Source of the DNA: Methylococcales bacterium | GTDB taxonomy: Bacteria; Pseudomonadota; Gammaproteobacteria; Methylococcales; Methylomonadaceae | Direction: 5' to 3' | Length of the DNA stretch: 64,000 nucleotides | NCBI GenBank assembly: GCA_030949405.1 | Contig: JAUZSN010000002.1 | Coordinates: 248,001-312,000 of the forward strand | Shown here: positions 9,897 to 18,800 of the stretch, in pieces | Position numbering within the stretch: the first letter of the stretch is position 1 | Layout of the letters: every line of letters starts with the position of its first letter | Notes under the pieces: generated by a model | Seen by the model: only the letters and a program-made list of their open reading frames with translations | Told to the model about the DNA's origin: nothing | Databases searched by the model: none | Made by a program: the position numbers and the translations under genes

Positions 9897-10778
9897 ATGG
9901 GGAAAATAGTTATTTTTACCGATGAACCCGGTTGGCATGGAAAACAACTCAAGCGTGCTTTTACAGACCATGGCTATGACAGTGCGTATGTCTCGTTAAC
10001 GGACTGTAAAATTCAATTAGAATCGGAACAAGTACCGATTCAGATTAAAGACTTTGAACAGGCTTTGCCCGACGGTGTTTTTGTTCGTGGCGTACCCGGA
10101 GGATCATTACAAGAAGTTGTGTTTTATTTGGATATACTTCATGCGTTAAAACAACTTAATATACCTGTTTATAATGATGCCTACGCAATCGAGCGCAGTG
10201 TTGATAAAGGAATGACGAGTTTTTTACTAAAACAAGCAGGCTTACCGACCCCGATAACTTGGGTATTGAGAGACCGCGAAACCGCTCTAATTATCGCGGA
10301 ACAGCAATTAAAACAAGGCAGTCATTTAATTAGTAAACCGTTGTTTGGCTCACAAGGGGTGGGTTTAAGACGTATTGAAAAAATGACGGATTTATTTTGG
10401 CTTACCGCAAGCAATGGTATTTATTATTTACAACAATTCATTGAATGTGTCGGTGATGATTTTTCAGATATACGCGTTTTTGTTATTCAGGATCAAGCCA
10501 TTGCTGGGATGTGTCGGCGTGGAACGTCTTGGTTAAATAATGTCGCTAGAGGGGCGCGTTGTGAGCCTATTGAATTAACCTCGGTTTTATCTGAATTAGC
10601 GATTAAAGCCACGGCGGCTTTAAAAATGGATTATGCAGGCGTTGATATTATTCAAGATAAAGCAGGGTGTTATCATGTTATTGAAGTCAATAGCATTCCC
10701 GCGTGGAAAGGCTTGGAATCGGTTTGTGATCTTAACGTGGCTGAATTGTTAGTTAATGATATGTTACGCATGAAATAA
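9897..10778 (+). CDS. RimK-like ATP-grasp ligase (possible C1-cofactor glutamate ligase)
   Basis: The 293-residue protein shows ATP-grasp features: LISKPLFGSQGVGLRRIE (phosphate-binding loop region, about 142-160), LQQFIECVGDDFSDIRVFVI, and the metal-binding C-terminal VIEVNSIPAWKGLE. It resembles the alpha-L-glutamate ligase branch that includes RimK and the H4MPT glutamate ligase MptN. A homologue of this kind occurs in the fae/H4MPT gene clusters of methylotrophs. The likely reaction is ATP-dependent attachment of glutamate to a pterin or furan cofactor. It starts on the base after the preceding stop codon and lies upstream of CitG-like and fae genes. Confidence 0.82.
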   Translation: MGKIVIFTDEPGWHGKQLKRAFTDHGYDSAYVSLTDCKIQLESEQVPIQIKDFEQALPDGVFVRGVPGGSLQEVVFYLDILHALKQLNIPVYNDAYAIERSVDKGMTSFLLKQAGLPTPITWVLRDRETALIIAEQQLKQGSHLISKPLFGSQGVGLRRIEKMTDLFWLTASNGIYYLQQFIECVGDDFSDIRVFVIQDQAIAGMCRRGTSWLNNVARGARCEPIELTSVLSELAIKATAALKMDYAGVDIIQDKAGCYHVIEVNSIPAWKGLESVCDLNVAELLVNDMLRMK

Positions 10779-10837
10779 ATCCCCCCTTTTAACCCGTTAT
10801 TACGCACTTAATGTGTGCAAGCTCATCCTTTATTTTT

Positions 10838-11698
10838 ATGATTTCAGCCTCTAAATTAAGTAAGCTTTACCACGATGCCTGTGATATAGAATTACAGGCC
10901 TTTAAACCAGGAAATGTAAGTGTCTATGCTGAAGGGCATGACATGACGATAAAAGATTTTCAGCTGAGTGCAATGGCAAGTATGACCCCTATCACCAACC
11001 CTAATTATTCATTGGGTGAAAAAATATATTATGCCGTTAAAAATACACGAGATAGAGTAGGCTGTAACACTAATTTAGGGATAATATTATTGTGCGCGCC
11101 CCTGATACAGGCGTTATCCACGATGAGTAAAGGCGAGGATTTTAGAGAGAGACTGAGTAAGGTGTTACACGCAACCACGCGTAGTGATGCTAATTGGGTT
11201 TTTAAGGCCATCACACTGGCCTCACCAGGTGGGTTAGGTGAATCTGCTGAAGCGGATGTTCATACGGTCGCACAAATTACTTTAATTGACGCTATGAAAA
11301 TTGCTGAAAATAAAGATAGAGTGGCCCTACAATACACCACAAATTTTAAAGATATTTTCGATTTTTCAATTTTAAGGTATAATGACGCTTTCAAGAAGTG
11401 GGGAGACCTAAATTGGTCTGCGGTTGCGTCTTATTCTGCCCTGCTGAGTAAATTTCCCGATAGTCATATCGAGCGAAAATATGGAAATAAATATACGGAA
11501 GAAGTACAAATACAAATGCGTTTACTCAATGACATCCTGTTAAGTACAGATAAACCGCAGCAGCATGAAGCGATGCTGTATGAAATAGACACTACCTTTA
11601 AAAAATCTGGGATTAACCCTGGAACAACTGCCGATTTAACCGTTGCCACTATTTTTGTTTTTTTAGCAGAAAGAATGCTTCGTACAGTCGGACTATAA
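10838..11698 (+). CDS. CitG/MdcB-like triphosphoribosyl-dephospho-CoA synthase family protein
   Basis: The 286-residue protein carries the family pattern ELQAFKPGNVSVYAEGHDM near the N terminus, NTNLGIILLCAPL, and a C-terminal NPGTTADLTVATIFV. True CitG/MdcB proteins make the prosthetic group of citrate or malonate decarboxylases, but no such decarboxylase genes are nearby. In methylotrophs a paralogue sits with fae and H4MPT genes, so a role in C1-cofactor synthesis is more likely here. The ATG at 10838 gives the usual N terminus; an earlier ATG at 10811 would add nine atypical residues, and neither has a clear ribosome site. It lies 38 bases before fae. Confidence 0.8.
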   Translation: MISASKLSKLYHDACDIELQAFKPGNVSVYAEGHDMTIKDFQLSAMASMTPITNPNYSLGEKIYYAVKNTRDRVGCNTNLGIILLCAPLIQALSTMSKGEDFRERLSKVLHATTRSDANWVFKAITLASPGGLGESAEADVHTVAQITLIDAMKIAENKDRVALQYTTNFKDIFDFSILRYNDAFKKWGDLNWSAVASYSALLSKFPDSHIERKYGNKYTEEVQIQMRLLNDILLSTDKPQQHEAMLYEIDTTFKKSGINPGTTADLTVATIFVFLAERMLRTVGL

Positions 11699-11736
11699 AC
11701 AATTTTTTATTTTTCTCAATTAGGAGATAACAACAA

Positions 11737-12252
11737 ATGGCTAAAATTAACAACCTTCGTGTAGGCGAGTCTTTAAACGGTGATGGAAACGAAGTTGCAC
11801 ACATTGATTTAATGATTGGGCCTCGTGGTTCAGCAGCTGAATCTGCATTCGCTAACTGCTTAACTAACAACAAAGATGGTTTTTCTAGTCTTTTAGCTGT
11901 TGTTGCGCCTAACCTAATGGTTAAGCCTGCTACAGTTATGTTTAACAAAGTAACAATCAAAGGTTCTAAGCAAGCAGTACAAATGTTTGGCCCTGCACAA
12001 CGTGGTGTTGCTATGGCTGTTGCTGATTGTGTTGAAGATGGCACAATTCCAGCCGACGAAGCAGAAGATTTATTTATCTCTGTTGGTGTTTTCATTCATT
12101 GGTTAGCAGAAGATGATGTTGCCATTGAGAAAAACAACTATGATGCTGTTAAACAGTCTATCAAAAATGCAGTCGCTCAATCACCTACTGCGGCTGAAGT
12201 TGTTGCAGCAAAAGGTTCTTCTGAGCATCCATTTGCAGCTAATAAAGTTTAA
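11737..12252 (+). CDS. fae: Formaldehyde-activating enzyme
   Basis: Fae condenses formaldehyde with tetrahydromethanopterin to methylene-H4MPT in the cytoplasm, the entry step of formaldehyde oxidation in methylotrophs. The 171-residue sequence matches the family length and contains [18 protein letters not shown] with the catalytic His22, followed by the conserved [13 protein letters not shown] and [13 protein letters not shown] blocks. A strong ribosome site, AGGAG, is placed 10 bases before the ATG. Codon use is visibly biased (AAC, GGT, CGT, GCT), as in very highly expressed genes and unlike the neighbours. A strong hairpin terminator follows the stop. Confidence 0.98.
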   Translation: MAKINNLRVGESLNGDGNEVAHIDLMIGPRGSAAESAFANCLTNNKDGFSSLLAVVAPNLMVKPATVMFNKVTIKGSKQAVQMFGPAQRGVAMAVADCVEDGTIPADEAEDLFISVGVFIHWLAEDDVAIEKNNYDAVKQSIKNAVAQSPTAAEVVAAKGSSEHPFAANKV

Positions 12253-12280
12253 TTATTAGTTTCAAATAAAATTGATAAAG

Positions 12281-12310
12281 AATACCTCGATTTATTCGGG
12301 GTATTTTTTT
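12281..12310. terminator. Bidirectional rho-independent terminator after fae
   Basis: A 9-bp stem (AATACCTCG pairing with CGGGGTATT, one G-T wobble) with a 7-base loop is followed by a run of seven T. The right arm overlaps the last codons and stop of the convergent HisA-like gene, so the hairpin can end transcription from both sides. Confidence 0.85.
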
Positions 12311-13002
12311 GCCTGTAATTTTTTAATAGCCCGACTCGAAATTGCTTTATTATGCAACGCGCTAGCACATAATACAGCGTGTATCCCTATTTTTTGTAAT
12401 GCGAATAAATCGGTTATTCCTCGAACCCCCCCTGAGGCAATGAGTTCTATTTTAGAATTTAACCGCTGATAGCGCATCAATAGATCCAAATCAACGCCCT
12501 GATAACTACCAACACGACCGAGTGTCATCAGAATAATTTTTTTCGGCCACAAATCTTGTTCATAAAATAATTGTTTTGCCCCTAACGATTCCCCGTTGGC
12601 CGAAAAATCCAGTGATAAAATAAACTCTTTTTCAAAATTTTTTAAATAACTGACCTTGTCTTCACCATAGGATTCACTACCTAAAACGGTTTGATAATGA
12701 CTGAATACGGATAATGAGGACGGGGACGCTTGAAATCCTCGATCCACCCAGAAAGTAATGTTTGGATAGTGTTGTCGTAGTGTTTCAATTAAAGCATCAT
12801 TATCCCCTTCGTCGAGAATCGCATCTAAGTCCGCCAAATAAATAACCGTGAACGGATGCAATTGTAAGAAACACTGAATAACCTCGGTGACGTTATAAGA
12901 GTGGCATAAAGGAGTTTTTAGCGGTTGATAATGTTGCCGTAACCCTAATTTAGCATGAACGGCCACCCCTTGTTTAATATCAATAACAGGAATAATTTTC
13001 AT
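12292..13002 (-). CDS. HisA/HisF-like (beta/alpha)8 protein of the C1-cofactor cluster
   Basis: The 236-residue protein begins with the HisA-type strand MKIIPVIDIKQGVAV (conserved Asp8) and contains VIYLADLDAILDEG, WVDRGFQ, FILSLDFSANGE and IELIASGGVRGITDL, the repeated phosphate-binding pattern of HisA/HisF barrels. No other his gene is nearby. HisA-like paralogues occur in methylotroph clusters next to fae, where a role in methanofuran or H4MPT synthesis has been suspected. I therefore do not call it hisA. The ATG at 13002 is preferred to a TTG one codon earlier. It is convergent with fae and shares its terminator. Confidence 0.78.
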   Translation of the reverse strand: MKIIPVIDIKQGVAVHAKLGLRQHYQPLKTPLCHSYNVTEVIQCFLQLHPFTVIYLADLDAILDEGDNDALIETLRQHYPNITFWVDRGFQASPSSLSVFSHYQTVLGSESYGEDKVSYLKNFEKEFILSLDFSANGESLGAKQLFYEQDLWPKKIILMTLGRVGSYQGVDLDLLMRYQRLNSKIELIASGGVRGITDLFALQKIGIHAVLCASALHNKAISSRAIKKLQAKKYPE

Positions 13003-13137
13003 CAATAGTATTTCTATAATAATGTTGTCATAATGATCGCGTATCCTTATTGGCTGACTATTATTTTTTTAGAAAAAATAGGTCTTTTATAGTGAGGATA
13101 CCTTTTTATTAAATAAATTAAACTAGGAAAATCAGCG

Positions 13138-13646
13138 ATGAAAATTTTAATTTTATTAGGATGCTTGCTCTCAATTAATAGCTATGCAGAAACGCGTATT
13201 GCTATTTTAGATTTTGAATTAAAAGATTTAACCTTAACCCCTAGAATTTCTTCAGAGTTAGCGCGTACGGCATCCATCAAGCCCTTACTAGAAAATGAAT
13301 TAAAAAAAAGCAGGTTATAAAATTATTACGATTAACTCAACGGCACAACAGCAAGCGAATGCAGGATTGGGTTATCTTTTTGATCATGATGATAGTGCCG
13401 CTAAATTAGCAGAAGAGGTCGGAGCTGATTATGTTTTAGTGGGTCGGCTGCATAAACCTAGCTTTTTATTTGCTTACCTCATGGGCCATTTAATCAAGGT
13501 CAGTAATAAGAAACTGATCGGTAATTATATATCTGAAACCAAAGGGGGGCGCGAAAAAATTAACCCTAAAAGCCGTTGAAAGTTTAACCGTTAAAATTGA
13601 TTATGATTTAGACCGACGTTATACCCCTCCTAAACCCAGCAAATAA
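13138..13646 (+). pseudogene. DUF2380-type secreted protein, broken by two frameshifts
   Basis: Three frames join into one protein of about 168 residues: signal peptide (MKILILLGCLLSINSYA), then ETRIAILDFELKDLTL, GYLFDHDDSAAKLAEEVGAD, VLVGRLHKPSFLFAYLMGHL and a C terminus ending PPKPSK. This pattern matches DUF2380 predicted secreted proteins, which are frequent near C1 genes of methylotrophs. One extra A in the A8 run at 13302-13309 and one extra G in the G6 run at 13544-13549 break the frame. Removing one base from each restores a continuous reading frame. It ends 8 bases before pstB. The lesions may be real or homopolymer errors. Confidence 0.8.
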
Positions 13647-13654
13647 AACCAACT

Positions 13655-14491
13655 ATGACACTAGAACAGACACGTACCCATGCTATTAATATTAACACAT
13701 TCGCAAGGGAGGAAACAAAACCGACTTCTGAGAATGAATCCACTTGCATTGAAGTTAAAAATTTAAATTTTTTCTACGGTGAAAAACAAGCTCTTTTCAA
13801 TGTTAATATGAAAATGCCTAAGAAAAAAGTAACGGCTTATATTGGACCAAGTGGCTGTGGTAAATCAACGCTATTACGCAGCATTAACCGAATGAATGAT
13901 TTAGTAGATAGTGCCAGAATTGAGGGAGAGATTTTATTAGAAGGCCATAATATTTATGATAAATCGGTTAATGTTGCGGATTTACGTCGGCGTGTCGGGA
14001 TGGTTTTTCAAAAGCCGAACCCTTTTCCTAAATCAATTTATGAAAATGTGGCTTATGGTCTCAGAATTCAAGGGATTAATGATCGCCGTACCTTAGATGA
14101 AGCCGTCGAAAAATCCTTACGAGGCGCGGCTTTATGGGATGAAATAAAAGATCGGCTTAATGATAATGCATTAGGGCTTTCAGGGGGACAACAGCAGCGA
14201 TTAGTGATTGCGCGAGCCATTGCGATTAAACCCGAAGTGATGTTGTTAGATGAGCCTGCCTCAGCTCTTGACCCCATTTCAACCTTAAAAATTGAAGAAC
14301 TTATTAATGAACTCAAAGAAACTTACACCATTGTAATTGTCACGCATAATATGCAGCAAGCCGCCCGCGTTTCTGACTATACCGCCTTTATGTATATGGG
14401 TGAACTCATTGAATTTGGACAAACCAATCAACTCTTTACTAACCCGTCTAAAAAACAAACAGAAGACTACATTACAGGTCGCTACGGCTAA
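13655..14491 (+). CDS. pstB: Phosphate ABC transporter ATP-binding protein
   Basis: PstB energises high-affinity phosphate uptake through PstCA. The 278 residues contain Walker [10 protein letters not shown] (64-72), the Q-loop at [18 protein letters not shown], signature LSGGQQQR, Walker [12 protein letters not shown] and the His switch [14 protein letters not shown]. The N-terminal 30 residues are an extra leader compared with the shortest family members. The pstSCA genes are not in this window; only phoU follows, 11 bases downstream. Regulation by a Pho box could not be recognised. Confidence 0.96.
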   Translation: MTLEQTRTHAININTFAREETKPTSENESTCIEVKNLNFFYGEKQALFNVNMKMPKKKVTAYIGPSGCGKSTLLRSINRMNDLVDSARIEGEILLEGHNIYDKSVNVADLRRRVGMVFQKPNPFPKSIYENVAYGLRIQGINDRRTLDEAVEKSLRGAALWDEIKDRLNDNALGLSGGQQQRLVIARAIAIKPEVMLLDEPASALDPISTLKIEELINELKETYTIVIVTHNMQQAARVSDYTAFMYMGELIEFGQTNQLFTNPSKKQTEDYITGRYG

Positions 14492-14502
14492 GGAAAATCG
14501 TC

Positions 14503-15225
14503 ATGGAAACTAATAATAATAAACTTGGGCATCATATTTCGGAACAATTTAATCGCGAGCTGGAGGATATTCGCAACAAAGTGTTAACGATGGGCGGCTT
14601 AGTTGAACAACAAATCAAATTAGCAACGCAAGCTTTTTCCAAAGGGGATGTTCAGCTTGCAGAAGAAGTCATCAAACAAGATGATCGTGTTAATAATTTA
14701 GAATTAGAAATTGATCGTGAGTGCATCAAAATTATTGCATTACGCCAGCCGACAGCTTTTGATTTAAGACTCTTAATTTCAGTGATTAAAACAATCACTG
14801 AAATTGAACGAGTAGGGGATCAAGCAAAACGTATTGCTGAAATGGCGATTCATTTAGCGGGTGGTGAAAATCAGGATGACTATTATGAATTACAACACAT
14901 ATCTGAAATGGTAAGTACCCTGCTTCATAATGCCTTAGATGCCTTTGCACGCTTAAATATTCATGACGTTGTCACGATTAAGGAACAGGTTAAAAAAGTT
15001 AACCGTGAGTATAAGGGAATTGTACGCCAATTAATTACCAAGATGATGGAAGACCCAAGAAGCATTAGCCAGTCATTAGATTTATTATGGACAGCCCGTG
15101 CATTAGAACGGGTTGGCGACCATGCGTGTAATATGAGTGAATATATTATTTACATGGTTAAAGGGGAAGATGTTCGTCATTTAAGTGCTGAAGAATTAAG
15201 CGAGCGAATTCAATCAAAAGCGTAA
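14503..15225 (+). CDS. phoU: Phosphate signalling protein PhoU
   Basis: PhoU links the Pst transporter to PhoR and represses the phosphate-starvation response. The 240-residue protein has the two PhoU repeats: the first around residues 20-110 with IKQDDRVNNLELEID and RVGDQAKRIAEMA, the second around 120-215 with RALERVGDHACNMSEYIIY. The E/DxxxD metal-cluster motifs appear in both repeats. It forms an operon with pstB. The gene ends about 65 bases before the second copy of the dispersed repeat. Confidence 0.95.
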   Translation: METNNNKLGHHISEQFNRELEDIRNKVLTMGGLVEQQIKLATQAFSKGDVQLAEEVIKQDDRVNNLELEIDRECIKIIALRQPTAFDLRLLISVIKTITEIERVGDQAKRIAEMAIHLAGGENQDDYYELQHISEMVSTLLHNALDAFARLNIHDVVTIKEQVKKVNREYKGIVRQLITKMMEDPRSISQSLDLLWTARALERVGDHACNMSEYIIYMVKGEDVRHLSAEELSERIQSKA

Positions 15226-15291
15226 CGACTAGCGTGGCTTAATGTAAAGGGAATCGACTCAATACATTATGGTCACTTATTTGGGCATCCT

Positions 15292-15391
15292 TCATTTTTC
15301 GGTTTACAGTTTAAACTGGAATTTAATAGCATTAGCGGTTGGTGAGTCACGAAAATAGTTAACGCATATTTTACGCCACCCTATTTTTAAG
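15292..15391 (-). repeat. Dispersed repeat copy 2 (inverted relative to 9083-9163)
   Basis: Read on the minus strand it begins CTTAAAAATAGGGTGGCGTA and ends TTTAAACTGTAAACCGAAAA then ATGAAGGATGCCCA, matching copy 1 apart from about 20 additional central bases and a few substitutions. The pair delimits a 6.1-kb block containing the fae and pstB-phoU genes. Confidence 0.7.
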
Positions 15392-15515
15392 AATAAAGTA
15401 GTAAACTACCTTTTTAGATAAATGAAGAAGGCCAAATTATCACCTGATTTCAACCTTGAAATGAGCGGTCATAAATCCTCGAAAAAAATCCCCAACCCTC
15501 AGTTTTTATTTTATT

Positions 15516-15553
15516 AAAGTGTGATATTTATTGAATACAAGTCACACTTTTAA
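15516..15553. repeat. Hairpin upstream of the NRPS gene
   Basis: AAAGTGTGA and TCACACTTT form 9-bp inverted arms around a 17-base AT-rich centre. No T tract of terminator length follows directly. The TGTGA half-sites resemble those of CRP/FNR-family regulators, but the 17-base spacing is too wide for a canonical site. Confidence 0.4.
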
Positions 15554-15862
15554 AATATAAATGGAATTTTAACCCAAATTCTTTTAGTATTTTGATTCCT
15601 TACGTTACATCTGTTAATGTTTAATCACCTTTTTAACTTAATTAAACCCCAAAATTATCTAGAAAGAATACTAGGACAAATGGTATCGTTTGAAAGGGTA
15701 AGAAAAATTAGGAAACAGACTATTAATAATAGCCACTGAAACCTTTAAACCTTATTTACTATTCTTCCCTCACTACACCTCATTTATTAGGCGGAGTGAA
15801 ACCGACTGTCCTCTATTTTAAACTTTTCAGAGGGGTTAATATTAGAAACAGTATCACCCTTT

Positions 15863-18800
15863 ATGACAAAAAAAAATTTTCCTCTGACCGCGCCACAACG
15901 TGAAATCTGGTTTGACCAAATTTTACACGAGAGCATTCCACTTTATAATCGGGCGCGTTATATCAAAATATCAGGTATTATTAATCCTAAACGCTTTGAA
16001 AAAGCTGTTAATTGTTTAATTAAAAAGCACGATACATTACGCACTCATCTTACTGATGAATACGCAAATGATGGCACGCCATTACAAACTTACGTGTCAG
16101 ACATTAACGTAACCGTCCCCTTATGGGATTTCTCAACTGAGCCTAATTCAGATGCAGTTGCGATAAAATGGATGGAAAAACGAGCCGACGATGCATTTTC
16201 ATTAACCGAATTATTATGTCGGTATGACTTAATTAAAACAGATTCTCACTGTTATTACGTCTTGATGCAATACCATCATCTTATTGTCGATGGATTTAGC
16301 ATGGCTCATCTAAGTCGCTCATTGGCTGAGATTTATACCGACTTAGTCAATCAAAAAAAACCATCACTGGAAAGCCCTTCTTATAGCGATTTTATTCGCT
16401 ATGATCGTACTTATGTGGATTCAAAGGATTTTGCGGATAAACAGGCGTATTGGGTAAACCGCTATAAATCCGCGCCCGAACCGTTGTTAATTCCGCATTA
16501 TCGCAGTCAATACTCTGAAAAATTTATTGGCAGTGATTGCAATACATGGGTTATGCCGCGTTCGTTTTACCAGCAATTAAATTCACTGGCCCATCAACAG
16601 GGTGTTACATTTTTTCGGGTGTTTTTAGCAACGCTTTATGTTTATTTTACTCAAACAGGACAGCGGGATGATTTTGCGGTTGGCTACCCTACTTTAAATC
16701 GCTCGGAATCTGAATTTAAAAAAATAGCAGGTCTTTTTACCCTAATCGGTTCATCTCATTTTAACTTTGGTCAACACTTAAGTTTTGCCGATTTATTACA
16801 AAAAGTTCATCAAACCTTAAAAGAAGATTTAGCACATCAGCCGTTTCCCACCAGTGATATAAAGCGGATTATCAATCAAGATAAGTCGCATAAAACGACT
16901 TCTTTATTTGGTCTAAGTGTGTCGTATCAACGTTTTAGTTTTGATGCGCGTTTTGCTAATATTGAGACCGAAACCACGCAATTATTATATGCGTGGGAAC
17001 AAATGCCTTTAATGATTCATATTCAAGATTTTAATGTCGATTCCGATGTAAAAATTCATTTTGTTTACAATCGGGCGTATTTTAAAGCTGAGGAAATCAG
17101 TGCATTACAAACGAGTTTATTTAATTTATTTAAAGCCGTCATTAAGGACAGTACGACGCTTATTTGTGATTTACCGATTATTACCGACCCTGAAATTTCA
17201 ACCTTACAACGATGGAATACCGCAGCGGTTGAAACTTCGGACTTTCAACCGTTTATTCGCCGCTTTGAACAGCACGTTGAGAAAACGCCCGATAACATCG
17301 CCCTTTTTTTTAAAAATAAATCGTTAAGTTATCAACAATTAAATCAAAAATCGAATCAATTATCCCATTATTTAGCAACACTTAAGGACGCTAAGGGCAA
17401 CGCCATTTTTAATAAGAATCCATTGATTGTGATTGCAGTCGAGCGTTCTTTAGAGATGCTGATTACGTTATTGGCCATTCTTAAAATGGGCGGGGCTTAT
17501 ATTCCTATTGACCCTCATTATCCCCGTGAACGTATTCGCTATATGCTTGAAGACAGTGCCGCGCCCTTAGTCTTAACGCAACAGACTTTAAAAAATAAAC
17601 TGCCGTTAGCGACTCTTAAACACGCGTGTTTAATTCAGTGTATTGATGAAATTAATCTTAGCGAGCAGTCATTTTTAAACCCAAAAAAACAAATTCACAG
17701 CGATGATTTAGCCTATATTATTTACACATCAGGGTCTACGGGGAAACCTAAAGGGGTGATGGTTGAACAGGCTAATCTCAGTAATTTTTTGCAAGCCATG
17801 CAGCAATTAACTCAAATCACAGCTAACGACCATTTATTAGCCGTGACCACTTTATCCTTTGATATTGCCGCTTTAGAACTTTATTTACCCCTTATTTCAG
17901 GCAGTCGTTTATACCTCGCGGCTCAAGAAACCGCTAATGATGCGTTTGTTTTGCAAAAAGAATTAGTGCTGAATAACATTAGCATCATGCAAGCCACGCC
18001 CGCCACATGGCAATTATTAAAACACAGTGAGTGGCGAACTGAAAAACCCCTCACTATTCTCTGTGGCGGCGAAGCGTTACCGATGGAATTGGGGAATTAT
18101 TTATTAAATAACAGCACTCAATTATGGAATGTTTACGGGCCGACAGAAACCACCGTTTGGTCATCGGCGTATCAAATAAAATCGCCGTTAACAACCTTGC
18201 CCTCCATTGGACAACCGATTGCAAATACGCGTTTTTATATTGTTAATCAAATGAATCAGCCTCTTCCTATTGGCGTGATGGGTGAATTATGTATTGCAGG
18301 CTCAGGCGTATCTCGTGGTTATTTAAACCGCTTAGATTTAACCGCTGAAAAGTTTTTTGAGATTTCGTTATTTGGCAAACAGGAGCGGATTTATAAAACA
18401 GGGGATTTAGCTCGTTGGTCGCCCGATGGAAATTTAACGTATCTAGGGCGTATTGACCATCAAATAAAATTACATGGGTTTCGGATTGAATTAGGGGAAA
18501 TAGAAACTAATTTATGCTTACAGTCCGATGTGAACGAAGCCGTGGTTATTTTATATTCAAAGGATGAAAACCCGCGTCTACTGGGGTATATAACCAGTGA
18601 TAATACGGCGATTGAAATAAAAGAATTACGAGCCGCCTTAAAAAATACCTTGCCTGATTATATGATTCCCGCACAAATAATCAGATTGGCGCATTTCCCA
18701 CTCACGCCTAATGGAAAAATTGACCGGAATGCCTTACCGCTGCCTTTAGAAGACAAAGTAGCCGCGCATTTACCGTCCTCGCCCACAGAAATAAAGCTTG

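Larger units (their letters stand above)
15226..15862. other. Non-coding stretch between phoU and the NRPS gene
   Basis: No convincing gene is seen in these 637 bases. It holds the inverted dispersed repeat copy (15292-15391) and an imperfect hairpin (15516-15550). Just before the NRPS start at 15863 no strong ribosome site is visible. Confidence 0.6.

Noticed and set aside
11649-12095. A 148-residue minus-strand frame across fae
   Set aside because: It lies opposite the highly conserved and codon-biased fae gene and has no ribosome site or recognisable motif.
12292-13002. Calling the barrel protein histidine-pathway hisA
   Set aside because: No other his genes are adjacent, and the position next to fae matches the methylotroph paralogue, so the family name only is used.
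15516-15553. CRP/FNR-type operator upstream of the NRPS
   Set aside because: The TGTGA and TCACA half-sites are 17 bases apart rather than 6, so it is recorded only as a hairpin.
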